In this document: piece by piece, positions 17,052-25,544 of the stretch
Position numbering within the stretch: position 1 is the first letter of the stretch
Layout of the letters: every line of letters starts with the position of its first letter
Source: Rhodococcus sp. ARC_M6
GTDB lineage: Bacteria > Actinomycetota > Actinomycetes > Mycobacteriales > Mycobacteriaceae
Length of the DNA stretch: 64,000 nt
NCBI RefSeq assembly: GCF_022810305.1
Contig: NZ_JALGQH010000005.1
Span: 62,001 to 126,000 of the forward strand
Direction: 5' to 3'
Program-made: the position numbers and the translations under genes
The notes under the pieces: model-generated
Told to the model about the DNA's origin: nothing
The model's database searches: none
What the model saw: the letters and a program-made list of their open reading frames with translations, nothing else

Positions 17052-18316
17052 CGCGGGTTCCTCCGATCGAGAATCACTTGCTGGACATCGAGATATCCGG
17101 ACCGGAATCCGGCTTCGGAGTAGCAGAGATAGAAGTGCCACATCCGGGCGAACACCGCATCAAATCCGAGTTCTTCGACTTCTTCCGTTCTGGCAGTGAA
17201 CTTCTCATCCCACAGACGCAAGGTTTGTGCATAGTGATCACCCATGGACATTCGCTCACGCACCCGCAGCGTGGTCAGCCGTTCGGTCACATCCTCGATC
17301 GCGCGTACCGAAGGCAGGAATCCGCCGGGGAAAATGTACTTGTGTACCCACGTATAGGTGTTGCGGGTAGCCAACATTCGATCATGCGGCATGGTGATGG
17401 CCTGAATCGCGGCCCGCCCGCCGGGAGCCAACAGCGAATCGATTTTCTGGAAGTAGCTCCCCCAATACTGATGGCCGACGGCCTCGATCATCTCGACCGA
17501 CACCACCGCGTCGTACTCACCCTCCACCAGTCTGTAATCCAGGAGGTCCACTTGCACCCGATCGGCAAGGCCAACAGCACTGATCCGCTTGGATGCTAAC
17601 TCCTGTTGCTCCACCGACAAGGTCACCGATCGCACCGTCGCACCACGTTGCGCCGCGCGAAGTGCCAGTTCACCCCAGCCCGTTCCGATCTCGAGAACCC
17701 GTGAGCCTGGCCCCACGCCGGCCCCGTCGAGGAGTCGATCTATCTTGCGGTGCTGCGCGGCGGCAAACACGTTCCACGACGGCAACTCTCCCGTCGCGAG
17801 GTTCTCGAACAACGCACTCGAGTAGGTCATCGTGTCGTCGAGGAAAAGTTCGAACAGCTCGTTGGACAGGTCGTAGTGCCGGGATATGTTCGAGCGTGTA
17901 TTTTGCGTCGAATTACGTTCACTACGAGGCTGTTTCGGGATGTATAAACCACGTAGACGCTGCAAGAACCCGGGAATCAAGGTCGCGACACGAGATGCGA
18001 ACACTTCGAGCACTGCACTGAGATCCGACGCCTCCCAGTCCCCGGCCATATACGATTCACCGAAACCGATCAGGCCACTGTCACCGACCCTCGCTGCAAA
18101 ATCCTCAGGTCGATGAATGATCATCAACGGAGCGCCGACGCCCCCACCGCCCGAGACGTCACCGTTCGGCATCTGAACCCGCAAGGGCAAGCGCGCCACA
18201 GCTTTATGAAACAGCGATCGTGCAACCGGTGCCGCGATGCGAACCTTCAGGCCGCCCGGAACTGTAGCAACGCCGGGCCAACGATCAACCTCAGCGGTCA
18301 GAGTGGTGGTAGTCAT
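17048..18316 (-). CDS. Cyclopropane-fatty-acyl-phospholipid synthase-family methyltransferase B (UfaA1-like)
   Basis: This second CFA-type methyltransferase (422 aa) resembles mycobacterial UfaA1 by context. It shows SRHYDLSNELF (145-155), the SAM site LEIGTGWGEL (208-217), the bicarbonate/active-site region SVEMIEAVG and a conserved C-terminus WHFYLCYSEAGFR. The N-terminal ~140 residues include a Gly-rich loop (GDVSGGGGVG). The ATG at 18316 overlaps the DUF1365 stop (ATGA) and follows CAGGAGG. Sequence divergence from methyltransferase A suggests different substrates or a different position on the chain. Confidence 0.88.
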   Translation of the reverse strand: MTTTTLTAEVDRWPGVATVPGGLKVRIAAPVARSLFHKAVARLPLRVQMPNGDVSGGGGVGAPLMIIHRPEDFAARVGDSGLIGFGESYMAGDWEASDLSAVLEVFASRVATLIPGFLQRLRGLYIPKQPRSERNSTQNTRSNISRHYDLSNELFELFLDDTMTYSSALFENLATGELPSWNVFAAAQHRKIDRLLDGAGVGPGSRVLEIGTGWGELALRAAQRGATVRSVTLSVEQQELASKRISAVGLADRVQVDLLDYRLVEGEYDAVVSVEMIEAVGHQYWGSYFQKIDSLLAPGGRAAIQAITMPHDRMLATRNTYTWVHKYIFPGGFLPSVRAIEDVTERLTTLRVRERMSMGDHYAQTLRLWDEKFTARTEEVEELGFDAVFARMWHFYLCYSEAGFRSGYLDVQQVILDRRNPR

Positions 18317-19050
18317 TGCACTGCCTCCTGTGGTTGGTGTCGAGATCTGGGAACTATCGGTAAGCGTTTGGCCCACAATCGGATTCCCTGGTATCGGATC
18401 TGCGCGGATGCCCGGAGTGGTGCGAGGGGGATCGCCAACGCCGTGCGCAGAATTTCCCTGGTGGTTGCCGGCGAACACCGACCGGAGACCGTCGCCACGA
18501 ACGGTGCCTGCCCATCGCGAGCGAGCACGATCGACAGATTCAAAGACTCCTCCGGCAGAGGCAAGTGCATTCGATACTCACCCGAGACATCGTTGAACGG
18601 CGAAACGTAGAACGCCTTGGATGTTCGGGCGGAACCGCGGTCGTCGGGATTGAGGAGGTAACAATGCCGTTCCCCATAAGTGTTGTGAACTTCTGCCACC
18701 ACAGCAACCACATTGCCGACGTCATCCAAGCACCAGAAAACACTCAACGGATTGAACACGTAACCGAGCACCCGCGCATTCGCGAGCATCACGATGCGCC
18801 CACCGGAATAATCTGTGTTGTTGGAGGCGAGAAACGCTTCAACGTTGCCACGAAGGGTCTTCGTCGAATCACCCAAGTGATCTCCGGTATTGAATCCGGC
18901 CAACGGGCGCAGAGGTTTCGGCAGCACCGGGAGCTTGTCGACGTCGACAAGCCAACTGTAGCTACGATATTCGAACGCGTTGCGCATCGGTTCGGTTCGC
19001 ACGTGCCGAATGTTCGTGTGAATGATGGCAGGTAGAGAAGGCATGCTCAT
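18313..19050 (-). CDS. DUF1365 domain protein (lipid-modification cluster)
   Basis: This 245-aa protein has the DUF1365 pattern: an early HTNIRHVRTEP, then YVFNPLSVFWC (97-107), VHNTYGERHCYLL and FYVSPFNDVSGEY. Its biochemical role is unsettled. Homologues consistently sit beside UfaA1/CFA enzymes and an FAD amine-oxidase-like protein, and one such set takes part in furan fatty acid synthesis in Rhodobacter. The ATG at 19050 is preferred over 19056 because it gives the same ATGA overlap seen at neighbouring junctions. Confidence 0.82.
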   Translation of the reverse strand: MSMPSLPAIIHTNIRHVRTEPMRNAFEYRSYSWLVDVDKLPVLPKPLRPLAGFNTGDHLGDSTKTLRGNVEAFLASNNTDYSGGRIVMLANARVLGYVFNPLSVFWCLDDVGNVVAVVAEVHNTYGERHCYLLNPDDRGSARTSKAFYVSPFNDVSGEYRMHLPLPEESLNLSIVLARDGQAPFVATVSGRCSPATTREILRTALAIPLAPLRASAQIRYQGIRLWAKRLPIVPRSRHQPQEAVQ

Positions 19051-20327
19051 GACCATCGCCCGCCCACTCGTTCAGCAGCACGCAGTCCCGACAACGCACC
19101 GTCCTCGTGGAACCCCCAGCCGTGATAGGCGCCCGCAAAGGCAAGAACATTCGTGTCGAGTTCTGGAAGGCGCCCCTGCGCCGCAACAGAAGCCGGCGTG
19201 TACTGCGGGTGCTCGTACATCATCTTGTCGATCACGGAATCCGCGGCCACGATGTCATCCCCACCCAAGGTCACCATGTACCGACGACCCGAGTCAGGGA
19301 GACGCTGCAGGCGAGTCATGTCGTAACTCACCAGAACATGATCGGACGGCGCGCCACAATCCGGAAGATAGTAATTCCACGACGCCCGAGCATTCGAATT
19401 CTGCGGCAGTACAGTCTCATCCGTGTGCAACTGCGTGTGATTGATTGTGTACGGCATAGCACCGAGCACTTCGTGTTCCGTCGCCGTCGGATCCGCCAAT
19501 ATCTTCAACGCTTGCTGCGGATGCGTTGCGACAACCACGGCGCCGTAGCTTTCCAGCCGATCGTCGCCCCCACGAATTTCAACGGAATCGTTGTGCCGGT
19601 ATATCGCTCGCGCCGGGGTACTCAGGCGAACATCGCCGATACCCCGGGCGACGGCGTTCACGTACTCGACCGAGCCACCCGTGACCGTTCTCCAGCTCGG
19701 CGAGCCGGAAATGCTGAGCATGCCGTGATGGTCGAGGAAGGAAAACAAGTATCGCGCCGGATACTCGAGCGCCGATGACGGATTGCACGACCACACCGCT
19801 GACACCAACGGTGTCATGAAATGCGCCGTGAAGTATTCGGAGAATCGACCCTTCTGCAAGAAGGCACCAAGCGTCTGATCCGGCATCGATGCGTCTGTCG
19901 AATCCAGCACAGCACGCGCCCGCCGATGAAACCGCTTGACCTCCATCAACATCGAGAGGAAGCTGCCGTTCACCAACAACCCGGGCGTCGGGAGCACTCC
20001 GCGTAAACCTTGCCCACCGGAGTATTCGAGGCCACAACCTCCACAACGTACCGACATACTCATGTCCGACTCCTGGGTCACGACACCGAGTTCGGAGAAG
20101 AGACGCAGCAACGTCGGATAGGTGCGGTCGTTGTGGACGATGAACCCGGTGTCGATTGCAAGATTCCGACCCTCAGGGTCCGTCACCGAGTGGGTGTCCG
20201 CATGCCCGCCCAAGCGCGAGTCCACCTCGTACAAAGTCACATCCGAGTCTTTGCTCAGCACCCACGCTGCAGTCAGCCCGGCGACTCCGCTGCCCACAAC
20301 GGCAACCTTGCGCTTTTCCGAACTCAT
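19047..20327 (-). CDS. FAD-dependent amine-oxidase-like oxidoreductase
   Basis: This 426-aa flavoprotein carries the Rossmann motif VVGSGVAGL (10-18), the YEVDSRLGGHADT loop typical of amine oxidase/phytoene desaturase folds, IDTGFIVHNDRTYP, and a C-terminal FAD-contact LAFAGAYHGWGFHEDGALSG. Family members in CFA/DUF1365 clusters act as desaturases or oxidases on lipid chains; the substrate here is inferred from context. The ATG at 20327 overlaps the upstream hydrolase stop (ATGA) and has AAGGAG upstream. Confidence 0.88.
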   Translation of the reverse strand: MSSEKRKVAVVGSGVAGLTAAWVLSKDSDVTLYEVDSRLGGHADTHSVTDPEGRNLAIDTGFIVHNDRTYPTLLRLFSELGVVTQESDMSMSVRCGGCGLEYSGGQGLRGVLPTPGLLVNGSFLSMLMEVKRFHRRARAVLDSTDASMPDQTLGAFLQKGRFSEYFTAHFMTPLVSAVWSCNPSSALEYPARYLFSFLDHHGMLSISGSPSWRTVTGGSVEYVNAVARGIGDVRLSTPARAIYRHNDSVEIRGGDDRLESYGAVVVATHPQQALKILADPTATEHEVLGAMPYTINHTQLHTDETVLPQNSNARASWNYYLPDCGAPSDHVLVSYDMTRLQRLPDSGRRYMVTLGGDDIVAADSVIDKMMYEHPQYTPASVAAQGRLPELDTNVLAFAGAYHGWGFHEDGALSGLRAAERVGGRWS

Positions 20328-20971
20328 CGTCGTTCTCCTTGCTTCAATTCGGTTACTCCCCGCGCCATGCCCGAAACTCCGCTGATGGCCAATCGGTGCC
20401 AGCAACGGGGTCGGCGCAACATGAAATGCCCTGCGCCTTCGACGCCGATCCATTCGGCGTCGGCACCGGACCGCCGCGCCATCTCGACCGTCGATTGTGA
20501 AGCGGCCGGATCGGTCCAGCGATCCGCAGTGCCGTGGATGACCAGCAGTCGAGTGCCCTGATCAAGTTCCAGTGACGTCCCGGCGGGCCACCACGGCGCA
20601 AGTGCGACGACGCCGGCAATTGCCGCGTCACCAGACAACCCGTCACTCAGCAAGGCGGCAGCCACCCGCCCACCCATCGAATGACCGAGCAAAACCACTG
20701 TGGCGCCAGGGTCGCTCGCGGTGATCCGATTGAGCGCCTGCCGAGCATCTGCCACGGGACTTTGCTCGGCCCCGTTCCACCCGCGTGTGCGATATCGGAC
20801 CTGAACTGCCTCAAACCCCTGCCGCCGAAGTGCGGCAGTGAACGAAAGCATCCGCAGGTTCGACAGGTGCCACAATCTCGACCGTCGGTGACTCAAAACC
20901 TTGCCACCAGGCAGAACCATTACCACCACCCTGGGCCTCTCGCCAGGCGTCGTCGAATGTTGAGGCGTCAT
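20324..20971 (-). CDS. Alpha/beta hydrolase, first gene of the lipid operon
   Basis: This 215-aa alpha/beta hydrolase has the nucleophile elbow LLGHSMGG (Ser98), a likely acid in HGTADRWTD and the catalytic His in GAGHFM. It may release or load acyl chains for the downstream enzymes; that is inference. The ATG at 20971 gives the longest sensible start; an ATG at 20920 (VLPGGK) is possible but would shorten the first strand. It is the promoter-proximal gene of the operon, facing an 18-bp palindrome at 21028-21045. Confidence 0.8.
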   Translation of the reverse strand: MTPQHSTTPGERPRVVVMVLPGGKVLSHRRSRLWHLSNLRMLSFTAALRRQGFEAVQVRYRTRGWNGAEQSPVADARQALNRITASDPGATVVLLGHSMGGRVAAALLSDGLSGDAAIAGVVALAPWWPAGTSLELDQGTRLLVIHGTADRWTDPAASQSTVEMARRSGADAEWIGVEGAGHFMLRRPRCWHRLAISGVSGMARGVTELKQGERR

Positions 20972-21027
20972 AGGCAGTATTCGGAGCCGCAAGCCACTTG
21001 GATGGGGACTGCAATGATTTTTTGTCT

Positions 21028-21045
21028 GCGTCCCCGCGGGGACGC
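21028..21045. promoter_or_regulatory. 18-bp perfect palindrome between the lipid operon and the HNH pseudogene
   Basis: GCGTCCCCGCGGGGACGC is fully self-complementary. It is flanked by a T-run on the left (21017-21023) and TTTTC on the right. It lies 57 bp upstream of the lipid operon start and 75 bp upstream of the DUF222 gene. It could be an operator, or a hairpin with a CGCG loop acting as a short terminator. It is the only distinctive element in this divergent region. Confidence 0.5.
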
Positions 21046-21119
21046 TTTTCGGTGGCCCTTCGAAGTTTGTCGGCACCCCGGTTTACTGTCGAACAAATAT
21101 TCGAGCCAGGGGGTTGGCG

Positions 21120-22436
21120 ATGGACACGGTAGAACTGGGCAGAACTACAGACAGATTTACCGAGAGTGCCACGGACAAAGAATCCGAGAGGGCCGCCGTC
21201 GACAACATCGGTGTCGAAATCTGCGCGCTCGCCGGCCAGATCGCGGCGGCCACGGCCCGTTTCCTCACCCTCCTGGGCGACTTCGACGAACAACGCGGCT
21301 GGACCGGTCCCGGACTTCACTCCTGCGCCCACTGGCTGTCCTGGAAATGCGGGCTCAGCCTGCACACCGGACGCGAATATGTTCGCGTCGCCAAAGCACT
21401 CCGCCCATTGCCGAAGATGCAACGAGCATTCGAACAAGGCCAGTTGTCGTATTCCAAGGTGCGCGCGCTCACCCGAGTCGCAACCCCGGCCAACGAAACG
21501 CAAATGGTCCGCATGGGCCGCGAGGCGCCCGCCGCCCAGATCGACCGCCTTGTCGCCGGCCTCCATACCGCCACCGATAGAGAAGCTGAGCGCAGAAAAT
21601 CGCCGGATCGCTTCCAGTTGCGCTGGCATTGAGACCCCGACACCGGAGATTTTGTCGTCAAAGGCCGCCTCCCGGCCCAAGACGGCGCCCGTCTCCTCGC
21701 CACACTCACTGCCGGCGAGCGCGAACGCATCCGCACCGCGCCTGACTCTTCTGAGCCGGAAGAACCTGTTACACAAGCGAATGCAGCCAAGAAACCGCCG
21801 GGAGATATCGGACCCGCACTCCTGGTGATGGCTGACATCGCCGCAGCAGCAGTCGCAAACCCCGCAACGGGAGCCGGCAGCGCCGCCGAAATTGTGTTCT
21901 TCCATGAACACGCCACCATCCGGATACCAGGTGGGCCGGCGCTCCCCGAGAACGATGCGGAGGAAGTACTCTGCAACGCCCGCCTCCGACTGGCGAAAAC
22001 CAAAAAGGGCCGCGTCCTGAGCCTGGGCCTACGGACCCGTGTCACAAGCGCCAAACAGATGCTGGCTCTGACCTACCGCGACGGCGACTGCCGCACACCG
22101 GGTTGTGGACGCACCAGATTTCTACACGCTCACCACGTCCGATTCTGGGGGCGCGGGGGAAAGACCGATCTCGACAATCTGATTTTGCTGTGCGCCACGT
22201 GTCATCGGGCTTTGCACCGCGACCAATTCACGATCACTGCGCTCGGTGATCAACAGTTCGAGTTCCGCACGCCTGACGGAGATCTCATTGCCCCAGCGCC
22301 GCCAATCAGCGGCCGGGCAGATCAAATCCTGCGCGGCGACATCCTCGACGACGCGATCGTCCCGAACTGGGGAGGTGAACCACTGCACCTGGACCATGCA
22401 GTCAGTGTCATTCTCGACAGTTGGGCCCCGAAATAG
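21120..22436 (+). pseudogene. DUF222/HNH endonuclease (13E12-like), interrupted by one in-frame TGA
   Basis: An otherwise intact ~438-codon gene of the DUF222-HNH family is split by TGA at 21630-21632. The reading frame before the stop (DUF222 part, ending QLRWH) and after it (DPDTGDFVVKGRLPAQDGARL, then MADIAAAAV) is the same, so no frameshift is needed. Relatives usually read WxWDPD or similar here, so TGG to TGA is the simplest explanation. The C-terminal HNH module (CRTPGCGRTRFLHAHHV, CATCHRAL) is intact. The ATG at 21120 is chosen over a TTG at 21114 because CCAGGGGG lies 6 nt upstream. An isolated C-terminal product from an internal start is possible. Confidence 0.85.
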
Positions 22437-22488
22437 ACAATCGGATCATCCTCACATTCCGGTAGTGCACGGGCTTAGGCTCCCACGC

Positions 22489-23523
22489 GTGAACCAGAAA
22501 ATCGCACGTACCTCAGTCGCTCTCACATTCCTCCTCGCCGGCGCGGTAGTCGCCGGAACTATGACTGCCGCAGCCAGTCCCGGCTCATCCGCGCTCACTC
22601 CGGCTGCCACCCAGAAGACGGTAGTCATCGGACTCGACGGCACAATGCTCAGCCACATCAAGACCGCCGATGCACCCAACCTGCACAAGCTGATCGCCGA
22701 AGGAACCAGCGGAGAATCGTCCATCCTCGGCCACACCACCATCTCCGGACCGTCGTGGTCCACCATCCTCACCGGTGTCTGGGACACCAAGCACCGCGTG
22801 ATGGACAACACGTTTGCCGGCGCTCGCTACGATCTCTACCCCACCGTCTTCACCCGGATCGAAGCAGCCAACCCCGCCCTGCTGACCGAGTCGATCTCCA
22901 CCTGGGGCGGCATCAACAACATCGCATCCAGCGGCACTCCGAAGGCCGATCTCGTCATCACCACACCCGACGCCGGATCGATTGCTGCCACAGACATTGC
23001 GACGGCAAACGCAGTCGTTGCTGCCATCACAGACAGAGGCCCAGACCTCATCTTCACCCAACTGGATCAGGTCGACGGTGCAGGGCACGCTGCCGGCACC
23101 AACGGACCCGGATACAAAAAGGGCATCGAGACTGTCGACGTAGAAGTCGGAAGAATCATCAACGCCGTCGATGCCCGAGCCGCGAAGACCGGCGAGCAGT
23201 GGACGGTCCTCGTCACCGCCGATCACGGTCACAAGCCGTGGGGCGGCCACGGCGGACAATCCGCAGCAGAGGCAACCTCATTTGTGATCGCACGCGGCGC
23301 CGGATACACGGCGGGCAAGGCCACCGGCGACTACACGATCGCGGACATTACCCCGACCATTCTGCGGAGCCTCGGCATTACAGTGCCCGCAAACCTCGAC
23401 ATTACCCCGAGCATTCTGCGGAGCCCCGGCATTGCAGTGCCCGCAAACCTCGATGGAAAGCCTCTGACGAAGGAGGCTCCCGGCTTTACGGGTTCCGTCG
23501 ACCTTGGATTCTTCGGCTCCTGA
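22489..23523 (+). CDS. Secreted alkaline-phosphatase-superfamily hydrolase (phosphodiesterase/nucleotide pyrophosphatase-like)
   Basis: This 344-aa exported enzyme has a signal peptide (~1-30: basic N-terminus, LTFLLAGAVVAGTM, AAA cleavage). Mature motifs of the superfamily: VVIGLDGT metal site, HTTISGPSWSTILTG with a candidate nucleophilic Thr, FTQLDQVDGAGHAAG and the metal-binding TADHGH. It probably hydrolyses phosphate di- or monoesters outside the cell. The GTG at 22489 has only a weak TTAGG-like site but fits the signal peptide. Near the C-terminus an 18-residue segment is duplicated in tandem, which could affect stability. Confidence 0.83.
   Translation: MNQKIARTSVALTFLLAGAVVAGTMTAAASPGSSALTPAATQKTVVIGLDGTMLSHIKTADAPNLHKLIAEGTSGESSILGHTTISGPSWSTILTGVWDTKHRVMDNTFAGARYDLYPTVFTRIEAANPALLTESISTWGGINNIASSGTPKADLVITTPDAGSIAATDIATANAVVAAITDRGPDLIFTQLDQVDGAGHAAGTNGPGYKKGIETVDVEVGRIINAVDARAAKTGEQWTVLVTADHGHKPWGGHGGQSAAEATSFVIARGAGYTAGKATGDYTIADITPTILRSLGITVPANLDITPSILRSPGIAVPANLDGKPLTKEAPGFTGSVDLGFFGS
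23344..23451 (+). repeat. 54-bp in-frame tandem duplication inside the phosphatase-like gene
   Basis: Units 23344-23397 and 23398-23451 differ at only a few bases and encode DITPTILRSLGITVPANL and DITPSILRSPGIAVPANL. Relatives would be expected to have one such segment before DGKPL. The length is a multiple of three, so the frame is kept. Confidence 0.9.
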
Positions 23524-23535
23524 TCGACAACCATT

Positions 23536-23563
23536 GACAACACAAGAGCCACCGACAACACAA
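23536..23563. repeat. Short direct repeat GACAACACAA before the ssrA terminator
   Basis: Two identical 10-nt copies lie at 23536-23545 and 23554-23563, between the phosphatase stop and the tmRNA terminator. No function is evident. Confidence 0.5.
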
Positions 23564-23603
23564 AAAGGTCGGGCCGGAGAGTGTGAACTCTCCGACCCGA
23601 CCT
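23562..23603 (-). terminator. Intrinsic terminator of ssrA
   Basis: A 17-bp stem with one mismatch (23566-23582 with 23587-23603, loop GTGA) ends in a T-run when read on the minus strand, 4 nt beyond the tmRNA 3' end. It may also limit read-through from the convergent phosphatase gene. Confidence 0.85.
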
Positions 23604-23607
23604 GTTG

Positions 23608-23975
23608 TGGAGCTGCCGGGAATTGAACCCGGGTCCTACGTTGAATCGCTAGGGCTTCTCCGTGTGCAGTCTGCTAAGTCTCTACTTGGATCTCCCAGTC
23701 TCGCAGACAAGCCAGGATGACGATCCCAGTCACTGTTTGATGTCCCATTCGACTCCGTGACCGAGCCGAACAGTAAAGCCCTCTAGCTGATGCCAGGAAC
23801 CGGGTCGAGGGCAACCCCGGGCTGACAGACACGCTTCGCTACTTAGGCAGCGAGAGCGTAGTCGCGCTGATTGGAATCGGCGCTTATAGGTTTGCAGCGA
23901 CGCTTACGGTGGTCTCTTGCCTGCACCGACACGCTTCCCCTAACTCAACACACGCAGTCGAAACCGTTCAGCCCC
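23608..23975 (-). ncRNA. ssrA: Transfer-messenger RNA (tmRNA)
   Basis: This ~368-nt tmRNA on the minus strand rescues stalled ribosomes together with SmpB. The 5' end GGGGCTGAACGGTTTCGAC and the 3' tRNA-like end GGGTTCAATTCCCGGCAGCTCCA pair as an Ala-type acceptor. The resume codons at 23843-23881 encode ADSNQRDYALAA followed by TAA, a normal degradation tag. The CCA end is not fully encoded. smpB lies 3.2 kb away on the same strand, with three unrelated genes between. Confidence 0.97.
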
Positions 23976-24041
23976 GTGTGTGCCCCGCGTCTTTCGTGGG
24001 GCCACCTACTATAACGCGCCGACGTTCGGAAGTCATACCAA

Positions 24042-25511
24042 TTAATTGGCACGTTCTGCTGCCCCGGTGATGTTGGTGATCATGCCCTGGAAAACGACAC
24101 CGTGGAAGGGCAGGATCGCGTACCAATACATCCGTCCGGCGAGACCACGGGGGAAGAAAACAGCCCGTTGATCGAGGTGAGAACCACCATCCGTCCCCTC
24201 GGATACGCGCAACTCCAGCCACGCTCCCCCGGGCACTTTCATCTCCGCTCGCAGTCGAAGCAATCTTCCGCGATCGATTTCTTCGACACGCCAGAAGTCC
24301 AAGGCCTCACCGGTATTGAGCCGACGCGGATCTCGCCGCCCTCGTCGGAGTCCGACACCGCCGACCGCGCGATCCATCCACCCTCGAATGGCCCACGCCA
24401 AAGGGAATGAGTACCAACCGTTCTCACCGCCGATGGATTCGACGACCGACCACAGAGTTTGCGGATCTGCAGCACAGGCGCGTTCCCGATGGTCGACGTA
24501 CACCGTTTCGCCGGCCCAATCAGGATCCGACGGAAGCGGATCCGACGGCGCGCCCTCGATCGAGGCGCCCGACCAGGCCGTCTCGACCTCACCGTTCTCG
24601 ATCTTGCGCAGGGCAAGCCGGACCGCCTCACGGTAGGGAGTCAGCCCGGTCTTCGGCGGTGGGATGAAGCCATCGATATCGTGGTCAGCCATCACCGCGT
24701 CGTTCTGCAGTGACTCGATGAGTGGCATCGCGAGACGTCGCGGAATCGGCGTGACCAGCCCCACCCAGTGGCCGGCAAGTCTCGGCGTCAGCACCGGAAG
24801 CACCACAATGCGCCGACGCACCAACCCGGCGACGTCGGCGTACGTGTTCATCATTTCGCCGTACTGCATAACGTCCGGCCCTCCGATATCGAAGGCGCGA
24901 TTGATAACAGGCTCCACCGCCGCTGCCGCTACGAGGTAGTGAAGAACGTCCCGCACCGCGATCGGCTGAATATTGTTGTGCACCCACTTCGGAGTAGTCA
25001 TCACGGGAAGTCGATTGGTCAGGTGACGCACCATTTCGAAGGATGCGGATCCCGACCCGATCACGACCCCCGCTTGGAAGACGATCGTCGGCACTTCGGA
25101 GGCGAGCAGGATTTGGCCGACTTCGAGTCTCGACTTCAAATGCGTCGACAACTCTCGGTCCGACGGATGCAGACCGCCGAGATAGACAATCCGTCGCACG
25201 CCTGCGGCAGCTGCGGCCGTAGCCACATTCTCCGCACTGCGTTTGTCGACATCGGAAAACGCGCCCCCACCGCCCATCGCGTGCACGAGGTAGTAGACCA
25301 CGTCAACATCGTCGAAAACACCTGCGAGGGAATGCTTGTCGGTCAGATCACCGCGCACGATCCGAGCTGAATCACGCCACGGAACATCGCGTAACTTCTC
25401 GGGACTACGCACCAGAACCCGAACCTGGTGCCCCTCCTCCACGAGGCGGGGTGCCAGTCGTCCGCCGATGTAGCCGGTCGCGCCTGTGATCAACACTCTC
25501 ACTGCGTCCAT
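24042..25511 (-). CDS. SDR-type NAD(P)-binding protein with C-terminal DUF2867
   Basis: This 489-aa two-domain protein has an N-terminal atypical short-chain dehydrogenase/NmrA-like Rossmann domain with GATGYIGGRL (8-17), VYYLVHAMGGGG and VYLGGLHPSD, then a DUF2867 domain (~340-489, SRPBCC/START-like fold) with SFPLAWAIRGWMDR and MYWYAILPFHGVVF. Family members may act on quinones or lipid-like substrates; none is proven here. The ATG at 25511 is preferred; a GTG at 25514 directly precedes it. It is transcribed in the same direction as the thioredoxin-reductase-like gene, 33 nt downstream of it. Confidence 0.83.
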   Translation of the reverse strand: MDAVRVLITGATGYIGGRLAPRLVEEGHQVRVLVRSPEKLRDVPWRDSARIVRGDLTDKHSLAGVFDDVDVVYYLVHAMGGGGAFSDVDKRSAENVATAAAAAGVRRIVYLGGLHPSDRELSTHLKSRLEVGQILLASEVPTIVFQAGVVIGSGSASFEMVRHLTNRLPVMTTPKWVHNNIQPIAVRDVLHYLVAAAAVEPVINRAFDIGGPDVMQYGEMMNTYADVAGLVRRRIVVLPVLTPRLAGHWVGLVTPIPRRLAMPLIESLQNDAVMADHDIDGFIPPPKTGLTPYREAVRLALRKIENGEVETAWSGASIEGAPSDPLPSDPDWAGETVYVDHRERACAADPQTLWSVVESIGGENGWYSFPLAWAIRGWMDRAVGGVGLRRGRRDPRRLNTGEALDFWRVEEIDRGRLLRLRAEMKVPGGAWLELRVSEGTDGGSHLDQRAVFFPRGLAGRMYWYAILPFHGVVFQGMITNITGAAERAN

Positions 25512-25544
25512 CACCCCACCGTACGCAGCAACATCATCAGTGTC

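Noticed and set aside
21630-21632. TGA read as selenocysteine or programmed read-through
   Set aside because: No SECIS-like element or selenoprotein family applies. Relatives have Trp here, so a simple nonsense change is more likely.
20811-21911. A 366-codon minus-strand open frame spanning the start of the lipid operon and the HNH pseudogene
   Set aside because: It crosses two unrelated genes and the palindrome; the encoded sequence has no family features.
23608-24041. Attachment-site duplication of the tmRNA 3' end flanking the redox island
   Set aside because: I found no second copy of the ssrA 3' terminal sequence within the window and no integrase gene.
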